DNA of 64,000 nucleotides from Odontocerum albicorne (Eukaryota; Arthropoda; Insecta; Trichoptera; Odontoceridae): NCBI GenBank assembly GCA_949825065.1, contig OX463849.1, positions 34,491,199 to 34,555,198 on the forward strand, given 5' to 3'. Both the position numbers and the translations under genes were made by a program. The notes under the pieces were generated by a model. The model was given only the letters and a program-made list of their open reading frames with translations, ran no database searches and was not told the origin of the DNA. This document shows positions 33,745 through 44,477 of the stretch, piece after piece. How positions within the stretch are numbered: position 1 is the first letter of the stretch; each line of letters opens with the position of its first letter.

Positions 33745-34940
33745 CATTTATACATCGTCCCCTTTTACACCGGTTCAAAAATTGTTAGCTAGGTATTTAA
33801 AATTTGTTCAGTATCACGGAAACACCGAGATTCAAATTTCGAATTACTTTTGGAGAGAATCCAAGTATTCCTCTCTCGCTCTCTTGTATTCAAACTTCAA
33901 TTCTCGTATTATTTCTTCGACGACAACCATCGTATGGGTTTTGGCCTATTTATACTATGATGATGCCAGCCAAAAAACGAAATCAGTTTGATAATTAAAA
34001 AACAACCAAATTACAGAATGATTCGACACATGAATGTAAAAAAATTCTACTTATCCAAATAAATCACGAAATTACAATAAATCAAACAGTAATCCAGTAT
34101 CATTGGACTTTAGTAATAATTTTTTCGACTAAATTTGCTTGAACGAAATACGTAAGCACTTCCGTAATAGTTTATTTAAAGATCAAATACATTTGTATGA
34201 TTTACATCTTATTGATGTTTTCAAAATATGACACTTCCAAAAATAATGGGCAGCGGTTGGGGTTCACAAAAAAATATTTTTGGCTAAAGGAAAAATATCT
34301 CTATGATTTTTTTTGAAACCCCTTTGATTAAATTGATTTATTTCTTATTGTTTTACATCAAAGTTGGGTACGGACAATTTTGTAGTAATAAAGTTAATCA
34401 TCGTGTAATGAAATGGAGTTCTACAATATTAATACCAAATCAATTAATAACCAAATTCGTTTTTACAAGAAAACAGTACTTTTAACATGTTATTGAAATA
34501 TAATTCAATAGATTCGTCAATAATGGCATACAAAAGTGTCGCAAAGCGTAGCATTATTTCCACGATGGAAATAATTATATTAATAGCCGTCATTGCGAAT
34601 CCATAGAGAGTTCATCAGTGCATCCGATACTGCAGGCAAATGCAATTATGTGCAATACGAGAAGCCGGCCGTCGGCCGAAACGCGGCATAATGAAGCTGC
34701 AATTCAATTTGACCGGGCGAGATTGGAAAAGACAGGATATTTGGAGTTGTGTAGAGATGTAAAACGATGAGTTTGAAACAATCTTCTTAATCAGCCAGGC
34801 TTCATTCACTACTAAAACATAGGCCGTACACCAAACGATGTCTTTGGCTGGTAAAACTACGAGTACTATAGTTTTTAGATTTTTTCACGTACAGTAATTT
34901 TAATTTTATAAGCCAGTGATAAGAAAATAAAATGTAAACT
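33745..34940. other. No feature recognised
   Basis: Mostly A+T-rich; 34660-34740 is G+C-richer (AGAAGCCGGCCGTCGGCCGA). No motif found in the short frames. TACGAGTA at 34858. Confidence 0.4.
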
Positions 34941-34944
34941 GTAA

Positions 34945-35308
34945 TGTGGTTCAAGAGGTGGCCTACGTTGCAAATTGCAGTGTGGTTCAAGGGTAGGCCT
35001 ACGTTGCAAACCGCAGTGTGGTTCAAGGGGTGACCTACGTTGCAAACTGCAGTGTGGTTCAAGGGGTGGCCTACGTTGCAAACTGCAGTGTGGTTCAAGG
35101 GGTGGCCTACGGGTGGCAAACTACAGTGTGGTTCAAGGGGTGACCTACGTTGCAAACTGCAGTGTGGTTCAATGGGTGGCCTACGTTGCAAACTGCAGGG
35201 CGGTTCAAGGGGTGGCCTACGTTGCAAACTGCAGTGTGGTTCAAGGGGTGGCCTACGTTGCAAACTGCAGTGTGGTTCAAGGGGTGGCCTACGTTGCAAA
35301 CTGCCTAA
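34945..35308 (+). repeat. 36-bp tandem array, about 10 units
   Basis: Unit starts TGTGGTTCAAGGGGTGGCCT and ends ACGTTGCAAACTGCAG. One unit near 35110 has an ACGGGTGGC insertion. Because 36 is a multiple of three, long frames stay open on both strands; these repetitive proteins are most likely artefacts. Confidence 0.95.
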
Positions 35309-35309
35309 A

Positions 35310-36140
35310 GGCGCGTTCTATACAAATGCGTCACAGTAGGGAGTAAAACACCAGTCTATATATTACAGAGAAGAAAAAACGCATGATAGACGACTGACTT
35401 CGACCCAAATCATGTACCTATATAATATAGTTTATCCGTTTTATTTTTGTTATATTTTTTTATCGTTTATAAGAAATTTACAGTTTAATGTATTTTATTC
35501 ATTATCCATAATACTCGATGTAAAATTAAAATCGTTTGAGTACAAGTGGCATTATGCAAAAAAAGGTATTGTATTTTTTTCAATTTACTGGAAAAAGATA
35601 AAAATTGATTTGTCATGTTGTGGAATCATGCGGTATACATAATTTTGAGTAGCTAAAAATCCGTTCACCCTATATGTCACATAGAATTATCATTTTAGTC
35701 AAAACATACGGTTAGATCACGGGCCATGACGGTGATATAACGATAAGTCGGTGAAAATGGAAACAAATTATCTGCCCCCTTCCCTGAGCCCACCCCTTGA
35801 TGCTATCTTATGGGCAGCACGCTAGCGACTCTGCCCCTGACACGCTGAACTATTGAAATCATAGTTTTTTTGGGGAATTCGGGGATAAAGCTTGATAAAC
35901 TGTCATTTTTTATTCATTAATAAGTCATTATTATGTTCGTCATTCAAAAAAAAATATAAGTAAGGGTTACCTGGAAACTAGTTCCGTATTATTCGGATAA
36001 ATTTCATTAGGAAAAAAATAGTTGTTCACTTTATTCCAAATGTGCTGAATATATATTATTACGAAAGTTTATAGTTTAGCAATTTGTTTCCGCCATTGTT
36101 CACCCAATTATTTTTGACGTCGTTTTTTTTTAATGATTTT
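35310..36140. other. No feature recognised
   Basis: A+T-rich with one G+C-richer patch around 35775-35840 (CCTTCCCTGAGCCCACCCCT). No motif. Confidence 0.4.
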
Positions 36141-36143
36141 TAT

Positions 36144-36296
36144 GATATGACCAAAGTCATAGGTATCTTTATACCCTTGAACACTAAGCGGAAAAAGTGC
36201 CTGTGTCGTTCGAGGGGAGTAGCACAGCGCAGGATTCGAACTGGTGACCTTGCGCATGGAAGTCCAGTGCGTTACCGCGCAGCCATGCACCTTTTA
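36144..36296 (-). repeat. SINE-A head and linker (minus strand)
   Basis: On minus: GGTGCATGGCTGCGCGGTAA (A box), GTTCGAATCCTGCGCTGTGC (B box), CGAACGACACAGGCACTTTT, and a linker ending TATGACTTTGGTCATATCAT. Good preservation. No central domain, as in the 14.8-kb copy. Confidence 0.78.
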
Positions 36297-36499
36297 TATT
36301 TTAAATATATAAAAGTCTTTTACGGCGCTCGATCTTTAAAGTAACAAAAAAGAAAAAACAATCCTAAAAAAATATATAGTATTCTGTATATTGATGGCGA
36401 TGATGCAGAAAGTAGTTGTGTGTGTCAAATATTGCATAAAAAAAACAAACTGGTGATTCTAAATTTGAATATGATTCAATTTAGTGAAGTATATTTTGA

Positions 36500-36655
36500 A
36501 ACAAGGTAATATAAAAAATATTGTGAAATTAAATCAATTGTTTGAGAAGGTGTATGGATGTAAAAATTAGTGTCGCGGTGGAAAATTCTTGCATTATCTC
36601 GTCTGCTTATTCGGACAAGGAAATGGTGTGATGGTTTTGTATGTATAATTCTCAA
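36500..36655 (+). pseudogene. LINE-W terminal fragment (plus strand)
   Basis: GAGAAGGTGTATGGATGTAA, TCTGCTTATTCGGACAAGGA and ATGGTGTGATGGTTTTGTAT match the last 150 bp of LINE-W with the GTATGTA tail. Non-coding remnant. Confidence 0.6.
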
Positions 36656-36659
36656 GAAC

Positions 36660-37570
36660 ACTTGATGAATCGACGGCAAAAAAAAAACAAGAAAGAAGAA
36701 AATTTGCTATAAATTTTAAAGAAATATATTATATATTTTTTTGTACCACCAATAAACTAAATGTATGTTTTTAATAAGCAAAGTTTTGATTGAAAATAAT
36801 GTTATTTGATACGATACAATTTTAAACGTTAACAAAGCAAACCTTCAAATTATTGGGTGTATAAATATGGTTGTCAAAATAAACTGATTTTCCCACAGAA
36901 ACGCGTTGAAAGGTAGTTATTTTACACCTTCAGCCATTTAATTAACGTTTCAAAAGGATATCGATAACAATACACCATATAATTGGACTAGATCATACGT
37001 CCATTGGATAATAATTCTATAGAAAGGACATATTTTAGTCTATGGGCCGTGGAATGAATAGATGAATTACACATCCTGTCATAGACAATTGTTTTCTTCC
37101 CCTAATTTAACTGAGTGCACATGTGACTTTAGCCAATTATTGTTGTATTCAGATATAATAGAGTCAATACAATAGACAAGATTTATAAAGTGTCTAATTA
37201 AAGTTGAGTGAATTGATTAATTAAATGTAGACAGAGCGCAGGTGATTTTTTTTTGTAATTGGGAATGGTACTTTGAATTATAAATTTTGACGAGGAGTTC
37301 ATCTTGTTCATAGATTTTATTCCCTCGTTCGTATTGAAGCAAATTTACTGTTGAAGCCTACCCACTCTGGCCTTAACCGAAAAAGTCAACATGGCAAAAT
37401 AACTACAAAAATTGACACTTTTTGCTTATTCGCTGAGTTGAGTTGCCACCCCCAACTGATAGCTAATGATTTTTTTGTAGAAGATTAGAATATAACTTGG
37501 CATATTTTTGTGATTGTTCTTAAATATATTATTTATACGATACCAATTCAATACACAACTATTTTTTCAC
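36660..37570. other. No feature recognised
   Basis: A+T-rich intergenic-like DNA; nothing to report. Confidence 0.45.
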
Positions 37571-37579
37571 AGAATCATA

Positions 37580-37800
37580 AAACAATGTCCCTTAATGCTG
37601 TGCAAGTATAGCCACCTTAATAAATGTGCGCAAGTATAACCACCTTAATACATATTTGTGCAAGCATGACCACCTTTATACGCTTAATACAATACTGTGC
37701 AAGTATGGCCATCTTAATAAATAATTGTGCAAGTATGACCACCTTTAAACACTTAATACAATACTGTGCAAGTATAGTATAGCCACCTTAATATCCAGCT
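37580..37800 (+). repeat. Irregular minisatellite, (TGTGCAAGTATGACCACCTT)n
   Basis: About seven occurrences of GTGCAAG(T/C)ATRRCCA(C/T)CTT with spacers alternating between AATAAATA-like and ATACACTTAATACAATAC segments. The longer spacer recurs twice, giving a higher-order unit of about 90 bp. Confidence 0.85.
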
Positions 37801-38024
37801 TTATCAAAGAGCGTTTTCGGTAGACAATATTGACCTTCTCTAGTTAGACTCTTTCAAGATGTGGTGTTGGAAACAATTGGATTGATATGTGTTTTACAGA
37901 CGGAACGATGAACAAATCCATCTATTTTGAAAAAAACCTAATATTTCCGAGAGGCTTACTCGTATACTCATAGGATTATGCACTTGTCACATTTTTCAGT
38001 TCTTCGGTCTGATTTCGTGCAAGG

Positions 38025-38255
38025 AGGGCATGAAGATACTCATAATTGTTGGAAACGTAGAAGGTCGAAGGAGCAGAGCTAGAACACCTATGCCTTGGAG
38101 CGATCAGGTTAAAAATGCTAAGGGCATGCCTTTACCACGGACTCTTCAGACGGCGGATTTCTGAGAGGACTGTGAAGAACGAGTGTAACCTACAGAAGTC
38201 CCAATATGGGTCACGTTCTTCAGCATTGAGATCACGAGGAAGAAGAATGAACCTA
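38025..38255 (+). pseudogene. LINE-Y 3' fragment
   Basis: The plus strand reads ILIIVGNVEGRRSRARTPMP, W-S-D-Q-V-K-N-A-K-G, LPRTLQTADF, a stop, and EDCEERV, ending GGTCACGTTCTTCAGCATTG then ATCACGAGGAAGAAGAATGA. Same order as the 51.7- and 62.6-kb copies (GRR-x-x, W-T-D/N-x-V, L-x-x-A, terminal GAGGAAGAAGAA). Confidence 0.6.
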
Positions 38256-38344
38256 ACTCGTCATCGTACGTATTGACAATATTACATCACATAGAATGGT
38301 TATGATAATCTTGTTAAGGAAATAAATCGGACAGTATTTTTTCT

Positions 38345-38432
38345 TTTTTTCAGGTCCATTGGAAATCGAACCACACATCTCCTGAGGAAGACTTTCGTTT
38401 TACCAACTAGGACATGGAGATCGTCAATGAAT
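38345..38432 (-). repeat. SINE-B head (minus strand)
   Basis: On minus: ATGACGATCTCCATGTCCTA and GATGTGTGGTTCGATTTCC, a decayed head with B-box-like GGTTCGATTTCC. The body is missing; it ends against A+T-rich DNA. Confidence 0.55.
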
Positions 38433-38434
38433 AT

Positions 38435-39125
38435 GTATAAACTTGCGTGTTTTGCATTAGTACGAATATAAAATACCTCGGAAATGAAAGTAGACGCTAA
38501 CAAAAAGCAGTGGAACTTGACAATAGATCAGTTTAATGATACGGCTCGTACGTTAGACAATCAGAAACCGGAAATAAGGAATAAATGGGCGGGAGTATTG
38601 GTGGTGGAGGATCACTATACTACGGAACTTCCTTCCAACCCCACTAATGCCACCCACCCTAAACACTAATGGGGTTGGCACTGTGCGTGGGACGCCGTTA
38701 TGCAGATAATAACCTGTTATTGTCGGTGCCAATTCATGGCTTTGATATTATGTTATTGATAAATAGGCATTATATTCAAAAGTAGCTTTACCCACAACTT
38801 CGTTCTAATAAATGTTGACTTGTTGTCTCATTTTTAATTAATATTCTTACGACAAAGTTTACTTAACTACAAACAGTAAGTGTGAAGAATATTTGAGGTA
38901 TTTGTTTATTTGTTAATCTACTTGTATAATTGCCTACATTATATATTTAAATTAATGGTGATAGGAAAGTATAAAAAGAAAAGTAAATGTGATATATGGG
39001 TAAATAATGAAAGATTAAAGCAAATTGAGGGTTTCAGCTATTTGTTAGCTTAATAACATAATGAAACGCGACCGCCAGATTTTTACAATATGTACGAACC
39101 CAGACAAATTATTGAAGGAAAATAA
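38435..39125. other. No clear feature
   Basis: A short plus frame at 38484-38669 and a G+C-richer patch at 38620-38700 hold no motif I recognise. Confidence 0.35.
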
Positions 39126-39129
39126 AAAC

Positions 39130-39245
39130 ATCCTTGTAATTTGTTTTATCAAACACTATTTATTCCACTTTTTGTAACGGTATAGCCCTACCGGTTTCAA
39201 GACTTTCACCTCATCATCAGGGAAGCAAAAACAAGACTGAATTCT
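39130..39245 (-). mobile_element. PLE terminal repeat linked to its coding relic (minus strand)
   Basis: On minus: CTTGTTTTTGCTTCCCTGAT, GATGAGGTGAAAGTCTTGAA, ACCGGTAGGGCTATACCGTT and AATAAATAGTGTTTGATAAA. It lies about 155 bp downstream of the GIY-YIG relic (39400-39890) in the same orientation. This identifies the same motif elsewhere in the window as a PLE terminal repeat. Confidence 0.82.
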
Positions 39246-39399
39246 GTTCGAACTGGAACCGACATACACGCTTCTAACGGTAAACATTCGGGTTGGGGAC
39301 TGGGAGTGGAGGGAGGGAGGAAACAATCTCGGCGAGCAGTGGAGAGGTTTTTGGGATATATGTGTTTGCCAGATGTTCACCTCGATGCACTGACTAATC

Positions 39400-39890
39400 T
39401 GTCCATTTTATTTCCCTGATTACTGATATGCAAGAAATTGGCATCATCGATAGAAAATGTATGGTTTTCACGGTGACAATGATTAGCCATTTCAGAATGA
39501 ATTAAAGGATTTGTTAAGGCTGATATGTGTTCACGAAATCTCTTTCCAAAAGATCTTCCTGTCTTTCATTTATAGAAATTATCACAGTCAGCACATAAAA
39601 GTTTATACACACCACTGTTGCTAAGTATTTCATTTTAGCCTTTCCCGTTAAATAAGAGTTTCCAGAGATTAAAATTAGTGTAAAAAGCTGGTTTTGTGTG
39701 ACTTGGAATTTTTTTGGTTATTTCGTATGATATGTTTTTTATAAATAAGACTTTGCTCCATTTATATTTATGCTTAGATGAGTCGTTAAATATATGATCT
39801 TTTATAAGTATAAATAATATTATATAAAAATATCTTGTTTGAGTAATCAAATTTTCATTATTATTCAAAGGTGACCGTAACAATGTGCTG
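39400..39890 (-). pseudogene. Penelope-like element C-terminus with GIY-YIG endonuclease relic
   Basis: Read on minus. The frame from 39883 ends FYTNFNLWKLLFNGKG then a stop, matching the region just before the endonuclease in PLEs. Next comes S-G-V-Y-K-L-L-C-A-D-C (the G-V-Y of the GIY-YIG first strand and a zinc-like CxxC), FYK, a stop where the second Tyr-Ile/Val-Gly would lie, then TGRSFGKRFREHI with the catalytic-type Arg. Further on are HSEMANHCHRENHTFSIDDANFLH and NKMDRLVSASR then a stop. PLEs pair a telomerase-related RT with this endonuclease; here the RT catalytic part is not recognisable upstream. At least two stops break the frame. Family assignment is strong by motif order. Confidence 0.85.
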
Positions 39891-39894
39891 CGAG

Positions 39895-40930
39895 CATGAC
39901 TTCACTAAAATGCTTTATATTGTTGTTATCTAATACGAATGCGTAATGCTTGTAGGTCAACATTCTAGACATCGTTGTTTATCATTTTATTTCACATTTG
40001 ATAATACATCCGGGACTCTTGTGATAGCAATAAGACGTGAACATAGCTGACAATTTGAGTGTGCAACATTTGTGGAGGAATGAAAAGAATAACGAATAAA
40101 CTGTGTGATAGTTTTGAGAGTAAATCGCTGGACATATGTTTAAACCAGACAAAACGAAGGGGTTGTTGAACGAATGATCTGCGTGAAATAAGAATAATAA
40201 GGTCTGGTGTAGAATAGAGCGAAATAGCTTGTCAAGGTGTTGGTGTGGTTGTATCAAAACACGTTCTGAACAATATAAAGGAGTATACATTTTTCAGTAT
40301 TTGACTCATGTGGTTAAGGCGGAGTTGACATGTTTGTTTATGGTTGTAGGGTATGGACTGGTTAACCCAGAAGACATATGTGGAATTGTTTCTTGTTCCA
40401 CAACAACCTGATTCATGCTAAATCGAACCATGTTAAATATTGAAATAAGAATGAATAAATTATTAATATTAAGTGAAACACAAAATATTAATAGGTAGCT
40501 TTATATTTGTACATTGAAGCGAGAAAAACAAATGGGTTACCACTGGTAAGCGGATCCGTTATATGGAAATTAACCATCTAGTGCTCTCACCCTTAATTTT
40601 CTATTTTCGCTCAGAAATAATTAACAGGGATGGGAAAAGTTCGTAGAGCGCATGTGAAAAAGGGGTTCGTTGAAGAATAAGTCATGGAATAATAATATTA
40701 AAATAACAATTTATATAGTGCTGTTTAAAGAACAAGAGCGCCCTAACTCCTGTTTCAAACTCACTATTATTGATAGATACAAAATAAAATAAAATAATAC
40801 AAAATAAATTCATGTAATTTGAATGTGACTTTATGAAAGTTAGTTACTTCCCGGTATCTGCATATGATTAGAAAAAATATTAAGTAAGAAAACCGCAGAA
40901 TACTTATCAATAAAAAATGAATTACTAGAA
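39895..40930. other. No clear feature
   Basis: The first 60-80 bp (to about 39960) may still belong to the PLE coding relic. The rest is A+T-rich, with short frames lacking motifs. Confidence 0.35.
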
Positions 40931-40937
40931 AACTTTT

Positions 40938-41203
40938 GAATAGGTAGCGCAACAAGAACTGCAATTTTAAATTTGCTGCCATTTTTCAGCTGTCAAACCT
41001 ATAATATTTATAATGGACATACGTCATCTACATAACCCATAAATTAATCACACGATTGCAGTACGCTTATAAATTATTAAAATTTATTATAAAAAATGTG
41101 AAAACATGTAGATGACGTATGCCCATCATAAATATTATACGTTTGGCAGCTGAAAAATGGTGGCAAATTTAAAATTGCAGTTCTTGTTACGCCACCTATA
41201 GAT
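40938..41203. mobile_element. Foldback MITE with about 95-bp inverted arms
   Basis: The left arm, 40940-41030, starts ATAGGTAGCGCAACAAGAAC and ends GGACATACGTCATCTACAT. The right arm, 41108-41202, starts ATGTAGATGACGTATGCCC and ends TTCTTGTTACGCCACCTAT. The arms pair with a few mismatches around a loop of about 77 bp. TA lies at both ends, so a Tc1/mariner-type TA target is plausible but the superfamily is not proven. Confidence 0.82.
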
Positions 41204-41209
41204 TTTCTG

Positions 41210-42360
41210 ATATGTGATATTAACACATTCGGCTTTAGGTGAAATGTTATAGTATATATTTGAAGTTTTCATATGTGAACATAAATTTGAGTAGACCGCC
41301 CACAAAGGGTAGAGTAGTCACCAATAACCTATATCCTCAGCCATGAGAAAAGGATTACGAAAAAATACTTATTTGAAGTTCGATTATCTTTAGCAGTATC
41401 CACTTTCCATTAGGCAAATAAAAATTCGATATATTAATAAAGAAAATCTCATAACTTCTTTATAAAACTATAAAAATGTTTCTGAAATTTTCAGTTTAAT
41501 AAACATATAACGCTGTTTTGTAATGTAAAATCACTTCAAGAGAGTCTATTTTTTCATGTATAAAACGGCAACTTTTAAACACCATTAAATAATTAATCAA
41601 TTATTTGACTTTTAGGGAATTCAAGTAAGAATATTTAATAATGAATTATATTCCACTAAATATATTAACAAGTGTTTCTACCCCTAATTGAGCTCTCTTC
41701 AGTCCGAAGAAAGCCTCAAAAAGGAGGTAAAAACATGTGTCACGGAGATTAATGTAATTTATGGAATAATAAAATAAGTAAACATTAAATACCTTCAGTC
41801 AAACTCAGGTCGAATAATAAAGTAAATTACGTAAAAACCAGAATGCCAATAATGAATAAAAAGTGTATATTTCGAGGTAACATTGCCATGTTTATTTAGA
41901 TATTTAAAATATTTTAATTACACGGGATGATAAATCTAACGATGCTATTTAAGAATAACTACGCTTCCTTATTTATCAATCACAGCTATCCTCTCTCTAC
42001 CATTAAGAAAACAATACTTCGAGTAGAAGTAAATATGAATATTAATTTTCAATTTCATTTCATGGTGGCGTATGCAGACACATACGAAGTAATGGGACAC
42101 GTATGAATAAGTCTGAAAGGGTAGAAATAGTTAATGGAAAATACCCATCGTGTGTACACAACACGCGAGAATTCATCGCACCGTTAAATCGGGAAGACCT
42201 TTGTTTGAACAAGGAAAATTTTAACCCTAAATGAACTTTTTACCAGCTACTATCCAAAAACAACGGTGGTGACTTAAAATTGATTTCGCGTATACATTTA
42301 GAATACTTAAATCAGTAATTAAAGTGATTTATTCATTTTATTTTGCTTGTTAAGAAAATA
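41210..42360. other. No feature recognised
   Basis: A+T-rich; no motif and no shared repeat found. Confidence 0.45.
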
Positions 42361-42364
42361 TATA

Positions 42365-42475
42365 AGAATAACCATGGTCCAGACACGTGGCTCGAATGAC
42401 TGAGTACATATTCTCAAAAAATGTCATCTTTGTGCGAGCTGACAGAAGGCAGAAGGATTCGTGGTGGTCAGCTTA
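42365..42475 (+). pseudogene. Short LINE fragment
   Basis: Plus strand WSRHVARMTEYIFSKN resembles the W-x-G-H-V-A-R-M-x-x-x-R segment of RTE-like LINEs, followed by V-R-A-D-R-R-Q-K-D-S-W-W. Only about 35 codons. Confidence 0.4.
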
Positions 42476-42829
42476 AAAAAATATAGACGTACTGCATGAG
42501 ATGCTTAAAAACATTAGTGCTCAACACAACTGAAAGCAAACAGCAGCAGATGTAGCCAAATGTCATGGAACTGTTGCTAGCTACCAAGGGAACCAATAAA
42601 AAAAAGAAGCAAGCAAGCTGCAAATACTGAACCCCCTTACCCTTTATGCAACAGGATATGTCTATCATAAATTGATTTACATACTCATCTCTGGCGGCTC
42701 CAGTGTCAAGTCTCTTGATCACACATTTTGCATTGTGCCTTATATCGTACTCGTCATGGGTTATGGCTATTTATCTCAATGAAACCAACCTATCAAAAAA
42801 AGTATAATGCTGTCATTTCATATTCATCA

Positions 42830-43660
42830 CAAGTCTAAAATCTGGAAATCCTGATTGATGAAACTCTGAGTTAGCGTAATCATGTCTCGGAGTTGAGTCG
42901 CAAGATTTTGGCTTCTCTACATTTTCTATATGATGCGTAATTTTTACCTGTTTTAAGTCGAATACTATTGTTCCAATGTTTTATGCTTCCATTTCTTGAT
43001 TACGTGTCGTAAAATTTTAGATGCCAACAAAGAAATATTGGAAATGTTGGAGAGACCCCAAAACGTTTGAATTGGAGCCATGTTTAGCCTAAGGAAGTAT
43101 TACAACATAACAGAGTTTCGGAATTACCTTCAATGCCTTAAAATCAGGCAGCGAACATTCACATTCTGTCGACATTATTTTGCGTACTTAACAATTCCAA
43201 GCCTTCTCCATATCTTCGCGAAAAATTCCAGTTTCTTTCATAACACGGCCGTTCTCTTCGATCAGGCGATTAGAGACTTCTTTGCATACGAACACATCAC
43301 ACTACATTTTGCACTTGCGGTTTATTCGGTGCAACAATGGAACCAACTTCCACTTACCAAATATGTACTATCCTTATATACGTTTATGAGAGAATTGAAA
43401 AAATGCAACATCACTCAGGATATCTTTTCTTCCTAATTTTCTTTTACCTTTCTTATCCTTGAACAAATTTCCTTCCTCCAGTTCTATCTTTATTTGTAGA
43501 TATTAGTAATTTATTTTTTTGGTAAAATCTGTCATGGATTGAACAGTTTAACGTATTCAAGATGATCTGATTTGTTGTAAAAATATATATATATTGTAAT
43601 GAGCCTCCACGATATACCAAGTTGAACCATACACACAAAATAATTCAAATTAAATAAAAA
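42830..43660 (+). pseudogene. Jockey/CR1-like LINE C-terminus and 3' UTR
   Basis: Across several frames the plus strand gives LEILIDETLS then RNHVSELSRKILASLHFLYD (the L-G-(V/I)-x-(L/I)-D-x-x-L-x-W-x-x-H-(I/V) segment following the RT thumb), LPFLDYVS, SLRKYYNITEFRNYLQCLKI, LREKFQFLS, HGRSLRSGD and AVYSVQQWNQLPLTKYV. The last is the V-x-x-W-N-x-L-P segment typical of jockey/CR1-type C-termini. The coding end is near 43436. The 3' UTR runs through AAAATCTGTCATGGATT (43526-43540) to TTGTAATGAGCCTCCACGAT and ACACACAAAATAATTCAAAT. Frameshifts show decay. This is a different family from the 21.3-kb copy. Confidence 0.78.
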
Positions 43661-43664
43661 AATC

Positions 43665-43860
43665 CCTCCGTACCTTTTTGGTAACATTCCTGTCTTCGCA
43701 CACACGGGCTCTGTGTTTGATTTCCGCTGTACCAATGTTTTTGCAAAAGGGTTAAGTCTGGTTTTCACTTAAGGCTTGATTGACATCTTTCAGGTTGGTT
43801 GGAAGGGATTGCCACGTGAAAATAAGCCCACCAGAGTTTATTGTACATATGCAACGAAAC
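43665..43860 (+). repeat. SINE-B, head decayed
   Basis: TACCTTTTTGGTAACATTCC and GGGCTCTGTGTTTGATTTCC replace the usual A and B boxes. The body GTCTGGTTTTCACTTAAGGC, TTGGTTGGAAGGGATTGCCA and tail AATAAGCCCACCAGAGTTTA are good. It lies directly after the jockey-like LINE tail. Confidence 0.65.
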
Positions 43861-43924
43861 GACTAAGTCATACCACATATTACACATTAATTTGCGATTC
43901 ACTAGGCACGATAGAAGAATTAAC

Positions 43925-44245
43925 TTCCAAGATTTATCAGATGTGCACCATCCTCATTTACATTTTGAGAGAGAATTGAAAAAATATTATATTTCTCAGA
44001 ATATCCTTTAATCTTAATTTTCCTTTGTTTTCCTTCTTTATCCTTTATCCTTTAACGAATTCCTATACTTAGTTCTAATCATTAATAGAGATAATACGTT
44101 TTTTGTGTTTTTCTGTGTCTTAAATTTAAACGAATATTTTTAAGTAAAATCTGTCATGGATGAAAAGTTAATTGATCTATTGCAATAAACCCGCCAGATG
44201 CACTTGGTTTAACTATGTACACAAAATAATTGTATTTTAAAAAAA
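43925..44245 (+). pseudogene. Second copy of the jockey-like LINE 3' end
   Basis: Matches 43375-43660: ACCATCCTCATTTACATTTT, GAGAGAATTGAAAAAATATT, TCTCAGAATATCCTTTAATC, AAAATCTGTCATGGATGAAA, ATTGCAATAAACCCGCCAGA and TACACAAAATAATTGTATTT. Only the last coding codons and the 3' UTR are present. Confidence 0.72.
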
Positions 44246-44284
44246 ACTTATATATTATTTATGGAGCATAAACAAGACTCGTGT

Positions 44285-44390
44285 TTGTACTCCCCTGATG
44301 AGAAGGAGTAAAACTTGAAACCGGTAGTGTTATACCATTATATAAAGTGGAATAAACAGTGTTGGACTAAAAAATTACAAAATAGAAAAA
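44285..44390 (+). mobile_element. Single PLE terminal-repeat copy (plus strand)
   Basis: CCCCTGATGAGAAGGAGTAA, AACTTGAAACCGGTAGTGTT, ATACCATTATATAAAGTGGA and ATAAACAGTGTTGGACTAAA. Upstream AAACAAGACTCGTGTTTGTA matches the other copies. CTGATGA and GAAA boxes present; the right stem strand is mutated (TACCA). Confidence 0.72.
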
Positions 44391-44477
44391 TCCCTTCCTT
44401 GTTCTGCTTTTAACATAGATATTTGACAAATATTTATTTTTCACATAATCTTTTTTTAGTATATCAAACATTTGACA

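Noticed and set aside
34802..35346. Repetitive proteins of 99-165 codons on both strands
   Set aside because: Same artefact from the 36-bp array.
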